Positions 33,989 to 43,764 of a DNA stretch of 64,000 nucleotides are shown one piece after another (positions within the stretch are counted from its first letter, which is position 1; each line of letters starts with the position of its first letter). This stretch comes from Oscillospiraceae bacterium (GTDB lineage: Bacteria > Bacillota > Clostridia > Oscillospirales > Oscillospiraceae). The translations under genes were made by a program, and so were the position numbers. The notes beneath the pieces were generated by a model. That model was not told the DNA's origin. It saw nothing but the letters and a program-made list of their open reading frames with translations, and did no database searches. The stretch covers positions 1 to 64,000 of the forward strand of contig SVLR01000009.1 of the NCBI GenBank assembly GCA_015067785.1, written 5' to 3'.

Positions 33989-36985
33989 ATGGAACAAGAT
34001 CTTTCTACAAAGGAAATGCTATCTTTAGAACAATATGTTGAGAAAATTAAAGCAAAAAAGGTTTATCACAATGATATACCCGAAGAGATTAAAAATAATC
34101 TTGCAATCATTCACGCCGAAGTTGCAGCTAAAATGCGAGTATTTGGCAACAGAGGCTATGATGTTATTAGAAATCGTTTTTTTGTAGAACAAAAAATTAA
34201 AGTTCTAAGATTTAACGGTGATGTTATTGACAAAGACTGTGTATCAACATTTGAAACCTTCGGTGCGTATTATGATTTTTTAAATGGTGACATATACGAT
34301 AATGCTGTGTATTATCAGTACGAATTTTCCGAAAACGAGGTATCTATGTATAAAATAGATACCAGTAGATTATCAAAGAAGTCATTTATAAATGAAGCTT
34401 TAGCGAAATGCTCGGAACAAATGGACAAAGAAGATCGCCGAGAGCTTGCAAAGGACAGAGCAAAATGCACTAAGTGGAAGAATAAATTTTGCGCTTGTAC
34501 TAGCAGCTATTCTTTGGATTCAGTAGCAAATCAATATAGTCGTTATGACTACGGTGATTGGGGGTATATGTTGTCTGAATTTGTTGCAGTGAACCCAAAG
34601 AATAACTTGCCCATCGTAATAGAGTTTTTAGCCAATACTTATTTACCTGTTGATATAAGGTACTTGACGGCATTTTGTATTAAGTATCGTGAAATTTTAG
34701 GCGAGGATGGTTTCGTCAAATGCTTCGAAGGACGATTTTGGAAGAGAAAATCTGAGATGATGGCTAATATCCGAGCTTATGATGCTGGAGAATATGTAAA
34801 GCAAATAAAAAAAGGTTATAGCAAATCCTATCAACAGTTCTACATAATGGAATCTATAATTGATCCTAAACAGATTCCCTTTTATATCTCTGTTAAAGCT
34901 CAATTTACAGTATACTATGACACCTTTGATGAATTTGCACAGGCTGTAAATTTTGACCTTTCCGACTGCCTATTACAAAATGCAGTTATTACAGAAAAGG
35001 CTATTAATAAGTGCAGGACAAATGAAGGAACGATATTGCCTTGCAATAGAGAGTCAGCGTTGTATACTATACTGAAAAGCTACGATTATGCAAACGATGT
35101 TTTTGTAGTAGAGGAAGTTTGGCAATCAAATTCTTATGTTTTAAAAAGAAGAAAATACGAGTTTAAGTATTTATGCGATTTTGTGTCTTTCTTAGGTGGA
35201 GATTTATCTGGCGCAGAATTGTCCATGTGCGACGGCTTTATAAATGTTAATGACTTTTCTCAATTGAGTTTGAATGGTGCAAATCTACAAAGCAATGTAA
35301 TGATAAAAATAGGATTGTTTTCGGAGAAAGAGACCGTAGAGATTGCGATACCTCGAGAACTTGATGTCTCATTACAAAACGAAAATAACGCCCTTAGCAA
35401 TGAATTGTCAGTCCATCCAATCTTTAGCTTTGAAAACCAAAGTTTCCCTATACCAATATACTATATTTCTGACCTGCATATCGATCACAAAATAGCTTCG
35501 TCAAATTGTTGCAGTCAAACTGATGTTGAAGCATATATACGAAAGATTGCCATCGAAATAACCAAGGAACTGTACAGAGGGGATACCTTGATTATAGCGG
35601 GAGACACGACTTGTAATCTTGATTACTTTAAGATATTTATTAGAGCAGTCAAAATATATACCGATGCAAAAGTTGTATTTGTATTAGGAAATCACGAATT
35701 GTGGTGTGGTGGCTCTGGTAATTTATCTAAAGTCATTGATCAATATAAATGCATTATAGAAGCGGAAGGAATGGTTTTACTACATAATGGCGTTCTATAT
35801 TCAGAAGATAGATATAAAAAAATGAGCGTTATTTCAGAAGAAGAGATTAATTCATTATCTGAAACGGAAATTAGAGATAGGTTAAAAATTGCGACTACGA
35901 TAATTTTCGGAGGGATTGGCTTTTCTGGGCTAAATCTAGATTTTAATGCGGATGGGGGCGTTTATAGGAATGCTCTTACAAGAGAAGAAGAGATTGCGGA
36001 AAGTTCAAAGTTTGAAGCTTTGTATTACAAAGTCCGTAACTCATTGTGGGATAGAGAAGTTATTGTTGCTACCCATATGCCAATAGCGGATTGGGCGAAT
36101 GATACGGAATATCAAGATGGATTTGTGTACATAAGTGGACATACCCATAAAGGCGAATATTATGATGATGGAATAAAGCGTATCTATTCCGATAACCAAG
36201 TTGGATATAAAGGGAAAAACTTTCTGCCCAAGAGAATCAACTTAGAGGGAAGATTTGACTTGTTTTCCGAGTATAAAGAGGGCATCTATGAAATCACACG
36301 GAGTGAATACATAGATTTTTACCGTGGAAGAAACATCCGAGTGAACTTCAATCGTGATTTTGTTCGTCTTTATATGCTTAAGCGAAATGGTTATTATTGC
36401 TTTATGATTCAAAATGAAAAGGGAAAACTGGCGATTCTAAACGGAGGCTCAACAAAGATTATAAAGAATAAAACCATCGAAAGCTGTTACGAGGAAATGG
36501 CGAATATCATTGAGACGATTAAAACGCCTCTTGATAAGTTTACCGCTTTTCAGAAGCAGATTTCTGATTTCGTTAAAAGTATAGGGGGAGATGGGCACAT
36601 CCACGGTGCTATTATCGATATTGATTTTTATAACCATATTTATTTGAATCCAAATGATTTAAAGATTACGGGATACTATGCAATGAGTATGGTCAATAAA
36701 AGAATTTACAGAAGCTTTCGAGGATTGCTAACAGCGCATCGTCCTGATTTACTGCCAGCATATAACAGATATTTAAGCGGAGATTCTACATCTGCAATAG
36801 CCGTATTAGGTGATGAAGATGGTCAGCTTGCATCTCAACCTTATGACTCAACAGATATTTATAAAGTCTCTAATCTCTTGAAAAAAATGCAGCGGTTATA
36901 TTCTAATGTTCTTACTGTATGGCCTGAAGAGATACGAAAGGTTGATAGGATAATGCATAGAAAAAAGTTGCAAGGCGGGCTGTAA
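33989..36985 (+). CDS. Large (998 aa) AT-rich protein with metallophosphoesterase domain; N-terminal ~480 aa unassigned
   Basis: MPE motifs YISDLHIDHK, IIAGDTTCN, VLGNHELW, VATHMPIAD, ISGHTHKGEY; N-terminal half has no motif I recognise; composition clearly AT-richer than neighbours. Confidence 0.8.
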   Translation: MEQDLSTKEMLSLEQYVEKIKAKKVYHNDIPEEIKNNLAIIHAEVAAKMRVFGNRGYDVIRNRFFVEQKIKVLRFNGDVIDKDCVSTFETFGAYYDFLNGDIYDNAVYYQYEFSENEVSMYKIDTSRLSKKSFINEALAKCSEQMDKEDRRELAKDRAKCTKWKNKFCACTSSYSLDSVANQYSRYDYGDWGYMLSEFVAVNPKNNLPIVIEFLANTYLPVDIRYLTAFCIKYREILGEDGFVKCFEGRFWKRKSEMMANIRAYDAGEYVKQIKKGYSKSYQQFYIMESIIDPKQIPFYISVKAQFTVYYDTFDEFAQAVNFDLSDCLLQNAVITEKAINKCRTNEGTILPCNRESALYTILKSYDYANDVFVVEEVWQSNSYVLKRRKYEFKYLCDFVSFLGGDLSGAELSMCDGFINVNDFSQLSLNGANLQSNVMIKIGLFSEKETVEIAIPRELDVSLQNENNALSNELSVHPIFSFENQSFPIPIYYISDLHIDHKIASSNCCSQTDVEAYIRKIAIEITKELYRGDTLIIAGDTTCNLDYFKIFIRAVKIYTDAKVVFVLGNHELWCGGSGNLSKVIDQYKCIIEAEGMVLLHNGVLYSEDRYKKMSVISEEEINSLSETEIRDRLKIATTIIFGGIGFSGLNLDFNADGGVYRNALTREEEIAESSKFEALYYKVRNSLWDREVIVATHMPIADWANDTEYQDGFVYISGHTHKGEYYDDGIKRIYSDNQVGYKGKNFLPKRINLEGRFDLFSEYKEGIYEITRSEYIDFYRGRNIRVNFNRDFVRLYMLKRNGYYCFMIQNEKGKLAILNGGSTKIIKNKTIESCYEEMANIIETIKTPLDKFTAFQKQISDFVKSIGGDGHIHGAIIDIDFYNHIYLNPNDLKITGYYAMSMVNKRIYRSFRGLLTAHRPDLLPAYNRYLSGDSTSAIAVLGDEDGQLASQPYDSTDIYKVSNLLKKMQRLYSNVLTVWPEEIRKVDRIMHRKKLQGGL

Positions 36986-37016
36986 GTTCAAGTATGATTG
37001 AATAGAGGTGCTTTTT

Positions 37017-37559
37017 ATGGAACAGATTTACTTACAGACAAAAGCCGCCACTATGGAATTGGTGGAAAAGGCAAAAATAAAGCCCGGTCAGATCTTGGTG
37101 GTGGGCTGCTCTACCAGTGAGGTCTTGGGCGCGAAGATCGGAACAAATTCCAATCCCGATACCGCAAGCCAAATCTTTGCGGCGCTTAACGATTGTGCAA
37201 AGGAATACGGCTTCTATCTTGCGATCCAATGCTGCGAGCATTTGAATCGCGCCATCATTACGGAGCGGGATGCTGTACCGGGGGCGGAAATCGTCAATGT
37301 GGTGCCCCAGCCAAAAGCCGGTGGCTCTTTGGCAACCGCTGCTTATGCGGCTTTCCAAAATCCGGTTGCCGTGGAGCGGATCGCCGCCGATGCCGGAATG
37401 GATATAGGTTTGACACTAATTGGTATGCACCTGAAAAAAGTTGCTGTGCCTGTCCGTTTGGACAATAACCGCATTGGCGATGCTTTGGTGGTTGCCGCCC
37501 GCACCCGCCCCAAATTCATCGGCGGCATCCGGGCAATGTATGATGAAGAGCTGCTGTAA
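37017..37559 (+). CDS. TIGR01440/YwlG (UPF0340) family protein
   Basis: VVGCSTSEVLGAKIGTNSNPDTA, LAIQCCEHLNRAIITER. Confidence 0.85.
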   Translation: MEQIYLQTKAATMELVEKAKIKPGQILVVGCSTSEVLGAKIGTNSNPDTASQIFAALNDCAKEYGFYLAIQCCEHLNRAIITERDAVPGAEIVNVVPQPKAGGSLATAAYAAFQNPVAVERIAADAGMDIGLTLIGMHLKKVAVPVRLDNNRIGDALVVAARTRPKFIGGIRAMYDEELL

Positions 37560-37570
37560 ATAAAGAAATG

Positions 37571-37609
37571 ACCGCTGAGGAACAGGGACTCCTGAGATTC
37601 CTCAGCGGT
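37571..37609. terminator. Convergent bidirectional terminator
   Basis: ACCGCTGAGGAACAGGGACTCCTGAGATTCCTCAGCGGT flanked by T-run. Confidence 0.7.
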
Positions 37610-37612
37610 GTT

Positions 37613-38119
37613 TTATATTTCCTGCGATTGCTTGTTCGTCAGCAGTATAATTTCCTCAGGAGTTTCGGGCATACCTTGGCGTGCCCACTCGTCAAGCCAG
37701 CCGAAAATAGTGCCTGCAAACATCGACTTAATATAGCGTTCCATATTACTCTTTGCTTCATTAAGCCCACAAGCTCCACGAATGTTTTCATATATCATTT
37801 GCGATAAGTTTTGCTTATATAAAAGAAGATAAAAGCATTTATGTGCATAAAAATGATCAAGAAGTGTCTGTGCAAACAACGAGGGGTCACCCTTTTTCTC
37901 AAATTCTCTGCCCCATTCTTTGATTAGCAAGACTAAATGCTGTTCAATCACGTTTTCCTTTGAAGTAAAGTTGCGATAAAAGGACACTCTGGCAACACCA
38001 GCCCGCTCGACAAGCTCGGTAACGGAGATTTGAGACAAGGGGTTCTCGTGCATAAGCTGCAGAAGCGCTTCCGTTATGCATTCTTTCACAAAAAGATTGT
38101 TTTCCTGTTTCTTGTTCAT
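37613..38119 (-). CDS. TetR family transcriptional regulator
   Basis: MNKKQENNLFVKECITEALLQLMHENPLSQISVTELVERAGVARVSFYRNFTSKENVI. Confidence 0.88.
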   Translation of the reverse strand: MNKKQENNLFVKECITEALLQLMHENPLSQISVTELVERAGVARVSFYRNFTSKENVIEQHLVLLIKEWGREFEKKGDPSLFAQTLLDHFYAHKCFYLLLYKQNLSQMIYENIRGACGLNEAKSNMERYIKSMFAGTIFGWLDEWARQGMPETPEEIILLTNKQSQEI

Positions 38120-38234
38120 GATACAAATTTGCTCCTTTGTTTCCTGATCCGTAAGGTCCGTTGACATGCAAAATGCAATGTGATACATTTGTACCATACA
38201 GCAAACCGAATACTTTGTCAAGGAGGACTTTATG

Positions 38235-39200
38235 ATGAAGAAAATCGCAAAAGTGTTGTCTCTCATTTTGATCTGTGCATTCGCTTTTTCCAGTTCCGGT
38301 TGTATAAGTATAAGTTTGTTGCTTATAAACAGAGCAGTCAAACAGTATTATGCCCCCCTTTCTGTTGATTGGAGTGGTGAGGTTGGAACGATTCATTCCG
38401 ATATTTCCTTTGGACAGTGGAGTGATACATCCTATGATCTCTATATCCCTACGAAGCTGAATCAGGAAAAGGAATGTGCGCTCATCCTCTTTATTCACGG
38501 CGGAAGCTTTACTGCTGGAGATAAAGCGGATGAAGATGCATGGTGCAAGTTCTTTGCCTCGAAGGGATATATTACTGCAACGGTAAACTATTCTCTTATG
38601 GGGGATGGGCGCAACAGTAACATCAATCTGATGAATGAGCAGATATATGCTTGCGTAGAAGCCATCAAAGAGAATTGCAGTATGCGCGGATATGATATTA
38701 AACAGATGGCGACTTCCGGACAAAGCGCAGGAGGCTGCCTTGCTATGCTTTATGCTTATTCCCATGCCGAAGACTCTCCCATTCCGGTGAAATTTGTATT
38801 TCAGCAAACGGGCCCTGCAAGCTTCCATATTGCGCATTGGGGTGGAACGGTTACACAGGAAAGCTATGCTGAGGTCGTGAATGCGGTTCTGGGTTGGACC
38901 GGAGAGAAAATAACGGAGGAAATGGTGGCAGACGGAAGTTACTTATCGTATATTGATGCTATATCGCCTGCAGGTTGTGTAAATGAAAATACTGTTCCCA
39001 CGCTTTGTGCTTATGGTCCTAACGATGTGATCGTTCCTGTGGATATGAAATTCGTGTTATTTGCGCAATTTGATAAGTACGGTGTCACCTATGAATTCGT
39101 GAATTTCGAAAACAGTGGCCACGATATGATGGGCGATCCGGAGAAACAGGAGTATTTTGTAAAGAGATCACTGGAATACTGTGAATTGTATTTTGATTGA
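38235..39200 (+). CDS. Alpha/beta hydrolase lipoprotein (esterase/lipase)
   Basis: MKKIAKVLSLILICAFAFSSSGC lipobox; LILFIHGGSFTAGDK; TSGQSAGGCLAMLYA; GHDM. Confidence 0.85.
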   Translation: MKKIAKVLSLILICAFAFSSSGCISISLLLINRAVKQYYAPLSVDWSGEVGTIHSDISFGQWSDTSYDLYIPTKLNQEKECALILFIHGGSFTAGDKADEDAWCKFFASKGYITATVNYSLMGDGRNSNINLMNEQIYACVEAIKENCSMRGYDIKQMATSGQSAGGCLAMLYAYSHAEDSPIPVKFVFQQTGPASFHIAHWGGTVTQESYAEVVNAVLGWTGEKITEEMVADGSYLSYIDAISPAGCVNENTVPTLCAYGPNDVIVPVDMKFVLFAQFDKYGVTYEFVNFENSGHDMMGDPEKQEYFVKRSLEYCELYFD

Positions 39201-39221
39201 TCACCTTTGGTGTGTAAAGAT

Positions 39222-39244
39222 GCCGCTGAGTAACCCTCAGCGGC
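39222..39244 (+). terminator. Rho-independent terminator-like hairpin
   Basis: GCCGCTGAGTAACCCTCAGCGGC. Confidence 0.55.
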
Positions 39245-39458
39245 GATTTGCATTTATCAAATAAAGTTGATTTATAGGGAAATGTGTGTTATACATTTAC
39301 TATATGGCTATGCATTTGTCAAATAATCCAAATAAAAAATGTAGCCCCCACAAGAAGCATTACCTTCTCGCATTTGGTGCGAAGCACCGGGCTACAATGT
39401 GAGTATAGTTCCTTTGATGCATAAAGTCAATAGAATATTATATTTTGAGGTGAAAACG

Positions 39459-40418
39459 ATGGCTGCCAATACAAACAAAAACGGACTTGTTGAACTGATT
39501 CGGTTTCTGTGCGCCGTTTGGGTTGCGTATTTTCACGGCTTTTTCCCTGTTCTTTCGGACAAATTTAACGGCGCAGTTGTGCCTGTTGAGGTTTTCTTTA
39601 TGATTTCGGGCTATTACTTCCTGAAATCCATTGAAAAATACAAAGAAAGACCCTTGGGGGAGGGGATTGTCTTTATATTCTGGGGAAGAACGAAGCGGTT
39701 TATCGTGCCGCTGATAATTGCTGCGCTCTGCGTTCTTTACTGCAATATTGCGTTTCCTTGGGAATTTAACGGCTTTAACTGGCCCTTTAGCTTTCTGTGG
39801 TTTTTTGCTGCCCAATTCGTATTTTTGTCGCTTTTCTTCTTGCTGATTCGAAAGAGCAAAGGGCGCACGGCCTTCAATATTGCCTGCGCTTTGATCATCT
39901 GCATTTCTCTGTCTATGCACAAGGTTCTTACGAAGGAATTTGACCGTGTGGCCAGAGGCCCGGCTGCCCTTGCCATCGGTATGCTGCTTTCCCAAATCCC
40001 AAAGATAGCGCTGAAAGGGAAGAAGTGGACGCTGCTTATTAACGCCATCGGCTTTGCCGCCTCTGCCATTGCCTTTGTTTACCTTGCCTACTTGCCGGGA
40101 TATGAGATCTGGAAGCTGCATCTGCTCATTGGTCTTGTTGGCCCTGCGGTTTTATATTTTGCAACGGCGCTGCCTGTTTACAGCAAATTCCTCAATTTTC
40201 TTGGGGAGAGCAGTGTGTTTATCTACCTCGCCCAGTGTCCGATTCTGTTGCATCATTACTATGTCAGCCGGGACACAAGAGACCAGTTCCCGCTTCTGTG
40301 CATTTGTGCAGTTGCGATGTTCGTGCTGAACAGGATCATCAATAAAAAGAAATTGACAGAAAAGATAGAGGCGGCGGTACAAAAGCGGGATGCCATAAAT
40401 AAAACCGAGATCGGTTAA
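39459..40418 (+). CDS. Acyltransferase 3 family membrane protein
   Basis: NGLVELIRFLCAVWVAYFHGFF, PVEVFFMISGYYFLKS; multi-TM. Confidence 0.85.
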   Translation: MAANTNKNGLVELIRFLCAVWVAYFHGFFPVLSDKFNGAVVPVEVFFMISGYYFLKSIEKYKERPLGEGIVFIFWGRTKRFIVPLIIAALCVLYCNIAFPWEFNGFNWPFSFLWFFAAQFVFLSLFFLLIRKSKGRTAFNIACALIICISLSMHKVLTKEFDRVARGPAALAIGMLLSQIPKIALKGKKWTLLINAIGFAASAIAFVYLAYLPGYEIWKLHLLIGLVGPAVLYFATALPVYSKFLNFLGESSVFIYLAQCPILLHHYYVSRDTRDQFPLLCICAVAMFVLNRIINKKKLTEKIEAAVQKRDAINKTEIG

Positions 40419-40433
40419 TGCCGATCTCGGTTT
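40402..40433. terminator. Bidirectional terminator between convergent genes
   Basis: AAACCGAGATCGGTTAATGCCGATCTCGGTTT. Confidence 0.75.
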
Positions 40434-40447
40434 TGTTTATGAAAGGC

Positions 40448-41815
40448 TTATGCCGGCATTTCTTTTTGTAGGTTATGATAAACCCTGCGGTAGATGATCG
40501 TAGAGAAAACAAAGGTGATGCCGTCGGAGAGCAGCTGCGCGGTGACAACGCCGTATAAACCGACAAAATGGTTTAGAAGCAAAAGAATGGGGATGGCGAA
40601 TAAGCCCTGCCTGCACACACCCAGAATGAGAGATTCCTTGCCCATACCCATGGCCTGCAGGCAGTAGATTTTTTGAAAATTAGAGATCATAAAGGGAGTT
40701 GCCAGGCAGGCGATCCGCAGGAATTTGGTTCCGTAAGAGATCGTTGCTTCGTCCCGGATGAAGATCCAAATGATCTGGGATGCAAAGACTTCGAATAGCA
40801 CAATGAATACACAAGCGGTTGCCATACCTGCAATCTGGGCCACCTTTGTAAAGCGTTTCATTCTGGGATAGTTTTTCGCTGCATAATTGTAGGCGACCAG
40901 AGGCATCATGCCCTGACAAAGGCCCATGCCGATATTCAGCGGCAGCATATCCGCCTTCATAACAATTCCGTAGGCGGCCAGTTCAATATCGCCGTAACCG
41001 GCAGTCAGATTGTTCTTAACGATGCTGGTGATATTGGCAAGTAAGGCGGTGAGTGCGGAGGGTAAGCCTATGGAGAGAATGCCAATAATCAGTTTTTTCT
41101 CCAAATGGACACACTTGGGAGAAATGGACAGGACCGTTTTACCACGAAGCTTATAATAAGTAAAGAGGAAATAGGTGAGTGTGATCGTATTTGACAGCGT
41201 TGTTGCAAGGGCGGCACCGGTGACCTCGTTGCCTGAAGGCAAGAGTACAAACATAAACAGCGGGTCCAAAATGATATTGGAAATGCCGCCGATGGCAAGA
41301 CCGATCCCGGATTCCTTGGAGTATCCGGCGCTTCTGAGCAGATGAGACATAGTCAGTCCCATCGTAGAGGGAATACCACCGACCACAACGACCCAGAACA
41401 AATAGCTGGAGGCATACCCCACAGTGTTGTCCGACGCGCCTAAAAGCCGCGCCAAGGGCTCTGTAAAGAGAAGGCATATCAGGGAATAAATACCGGCAAC
41501 CACCAGAGAGCCGTAGATACTGAAGGCACCGACGCGTCGCGCTTCTTCCTCTCTTTTTTCGCCCAGCAGACGGGATAGCAGGCTGCCGCCGCCGACACCG
41601 AAAAGATTGGCAAGGGAGTTGAGCATAAAAAACAGCACGCCCACCACGCTGGCTGCCGCAACCTTGTAGGGGTCGTTGCTCATGCCGATGAAGAAGGTAT
41701 CGGCAAGATTATAGATCATAGTGATGAGTTGGCTGATAATGGTGGGGATCGCCATTGTCAAAAGCGCCTTGCCTACCGGCATGGTTTCAAACAGCTCTTT
41801 TTTGTCATTTTTCAT
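40448..41815 (-). CDS. MATE family efflux transporter
   Basis: MPVGKALLTMAIPTIISQLITMIYNLADTFFIG; GMGLCQGMMPLVAYNYAAKNY. Confidence 0.92.
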   Translation of the reverse strand: MKNDKKELFETMPVGKALLTMAIPTIISQLITMIYNLADTFFIGMSNDPYKVAAASVVGVLFFMLNSLANLFGVGGGSLLSRLLGEKREEEARRVGAFSIYGSLVVAGIYSLICLLFTEPLARLLGASDNTVGYASSYLFWVVVVGGIPSTMGLTMSHLLRSAGYSKESGIGLAIGGISNIILDPLFMFVLLPSGNEVTGAALATTLSNTITLTYFLFTYYKLRGKTVLSISPKCVHLEKKLIIGILSIGLPSALTALLANITSIVKNNLTAGYGDIELAAYGIVMKADMLPLNIGMGLCQGMMPLVAYNYAAKNYPRMKRFTKVAQIAGMATACVFIVLFEVFASQIIWIFIRDEATISYGTKFLRIACLATPFMISNFQKIYCLQAMGMGKESLILGVCRQGLFAIPILLLLNHFVGLYGVVTAQLLSDGITFVFSTIIYRRVYHNLQKEMPA

Positions 41816-41849
41816 TGTGCTGCTTCCTTTCTGTATTACGGACGAAAGC

Positions 41850-41880
41850 TGCCGCCCGGAATCCTATGGGCGGCAGCGAG
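41850..41880 (-). terminator. Terminator downstream of pyruvate kinase relic
   Basis: Reverse strand GCTGCCGCCCATAGGATTCCGGGCGGCAGC followed by TTTC. Confidence 0.6.
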
Positions 41881-41886
41881 CATGCA

Positions 41887-42083
41887 TTAGATCTGTTCAA
41901 CTTTAATGGTGTTGGTGTTGCCGTGTTGACCGTTGATAGGACCTGCGGTAAGGACGACATTGTCGCCGCGCTGCAGGTTAAGCGCTACCTTGCCGCATTC
42001 ATACCGGCAAGGCACATCTGCGTCAGTGTTTTTTCGTTGGCGCTGGCAGGACCAATGGTGCAGATAATTTTGGTTTTACGCAT
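41887..42083 (-). pseudogene. Pyruvate kinase relic: extreme N-terminus joined to extreme C-terminus (internal deletion, frame shift)
   Basis: N-terminus [32 protein letters not shown], then in another frame [42 protein letters not shown] retained. Confidence 0.8.
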
Positions 42084-42210
42084 ATTTAATATCCTCCGGG
42101 ATCAAAGTGTAATGTTAAAATCCGAACGATATTATAGCAGAAGTAACAAAAGTTGTCAAACCTTGATGCTGTGTGTGAAGGTGGTGTGTGAAGGTGGTTA
42201 TGATTTAGGG

Positions 42211-42981
42211 CTATGCCTTTTTATTTTTCTTGTAAAGGAGATTGAGCCCCTTTAACAGCAGATCCTTTTCAAGAATAATGGGATGTTTGCAAAGGGGTGC
42301 GATAAATTGCGCCATACCGCCGGTGGCGATCAGGGTGGAGCTGTGTCCCAATTCCTCCTCCATACGGTCGATCATGCCGTCGATCATTGCGGCTGTGCCG
42401 AACATCATACCGCTGCGGATACAATCCACGGTGTTTCTTCCAATGACATTCCGGGGCTGCTCCAAGCTGATGCCAGGAAGCTGCGCGGCCTTGCTGATCA
42501 GCGCATCCAAAGCGGTCTTCACACCGGGGATGATCGCACCGCCCATATAGATATTTTTCGGCTCTACGACCTCAATGGTAGTCGCAGTGCCAAGATCCAT
42601 CAGAATCAGCGGCGCCTTGTACTCTGCCAGCGCGGCTACGGCAATGACGATACGGTCGCTGCCGACCTGTGAGGGTACTTCTATGTGGATATTGAGCCCC
42701 GTCTTCAGTCCCGGACCGACAACCATTGGCTGCTTGCCGATCACCTTGATCACACCGGTTTTCACGGAATTGAACACCGGAGGAACCACAGAGGAAATAA
42801 TGCAGTCATCAATATCTTCCTTGCTGACGCCAAATGCCTCCAGCATATTTTTGATCTCCACACCGTACTGGTCAGAGGTCCGCGTGCGGTCGGTGGCGAT
42901 GCGAGCCTTAAACAGAATCTCATCATCGCGTATACAACCGATCACAATGTTGGTGTTACCGATATCAATAGCCAAAAGCAT
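42211..42981 (-). CDS. coaX: Type III pantothenate kinase
   Basis: MLLAIDIGNTNIVIGC, ISSVVPPVFNSV, LILMDLGTATTIEVV, GGAIIPGVKTALDAL. Confidence 0.95.
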   Translation of the reverse strand: MLLAIDIGNTNIVIGCIRDDEILFKARIATDRTRTSDQYGVEIKNMLEAFGVSKEDIDDCIISSVVPPVFNSVKTGVIKVIGKQPMVVGPGLKTGLNIHIEVPSQVGSDRIVIAVAALAEYKAPLILMDLGTATTIEVVEPKNIYMGGAIIPGVKTALDALISKAAQLPGISLEQPRNVIGRNTVDCIRSGMMFGTAAMIDGMIDRMEEELGHSSTLIATGGMAQFIAPLCKHPIILEKDLLLKGLNLLYKKNKKA

Positions 42982-42982
42982 C

Positions 42983-43597
42983 CTATTTCCCTCCGATCAT
43001 ATTGAGCTTTTCCAATGCCTTGCAAACAGTACCTGCAGCAAGCGTGGTGGAAAACAGCTCGACCACAGCATTGATGCCAACGAAGCTAATGGCAAAAAGC
43101 AGTATATTTTTGCCTGCAATCAGATTTTGCAAATATTCTGTGTGTCCAAACAGCAATACAAGTGCTGCCATAAAGAAAACCGTGTTAAAAAGGGCGGCAC
43201 AAAACCCGGCAACATAACCGGCATACTTAAAATGCCGCTTGTGAAGCAACAAGTAGACAATGCCCGTCAGCCAGCCTGCCAATACACGGGTGGCAAACCG
43301 CTGAAGGATCGTGAGGATCGGATTGATCTCAAACAGAATAACACCCATGGCGCTGGTTCCGCCAATGCCCACACACTGCAAGCAGCTTGTTATTCCGAAC
43401 ACAGCGCCAAGAAATGCGCCACCTCCCGGTCCCAGAGCAACTGCTCCTATGGCTACGGGGATCATGTTCAGTGAAATAGCTAACGGACCGATGTTCAGAT
43501 ACCCCAAGGGTGTAAAAGACATGATCAGCAGGATGCCGCTGAGCATAGCAAGCAACACCATGTGTCGTGTGCCCATTCGTTTACTTTTCATATTCAA
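42983..43597 (-). CDS. ECF transporter S component, probably pantothenate-specific
   Basis: ECF S-component topology, PLGYLNIGPLAISLNMIPVAIGAVALGPGGGAFLGAVFG; next to coaX and divergent from coaBC. Confidence 0.8.
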   Translation of the reverse strand: MNMKSKRMGTRHMVLLAMLSGILLIMSFTPLGYLNIGPLAISLNMIPVAIGAVALGPGGGAFLGAVFGITSCLQCVGIGGTSAMGVILFEINPILTILQRFATRVLAGWLTGIVYLLLHKRHFKYAGYVAGFCAALFNTVFFMAALVLLFGHTEYLQNLIAGKNILLFAISFVGINAVVELFSTTLAAGTVCKALEKLNMIGGK

Positions 43598-43764
43598 TTA
43601 CCTCCTGCTACCGTTTCGCCCAAGCGAATACAGCGCAATATTGCCGCATTGCGGCAATGCCATTATACAAAAAGCAATATGTGATTTCAAGATGATTTTT
43701 ACCTTTACACCGAATCGATTTCGCGATATAATAACAAAAAAGATCCTTTTAAGGAGGAATCTCT

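Noticed and set aside
39341-39395. Possible tRNA
   Set aside because: Only 55 nt, two internal hairpins, and no T-arm or D-arm consensus.
42171-42196. Two exact 13-bp direct repeats (GTGTGTGAAGGTG) after coaX
   Set aside because: Only two adjacent copies; likely a local slippage duplication with no further support.
41755-42255. 166-aa + strand ORF over the pyruvate kinase relic
   Set aside because: Both ends of pyruvate kinase are readable on the minus strand with RBS and terminator; the + ORF has no motif.
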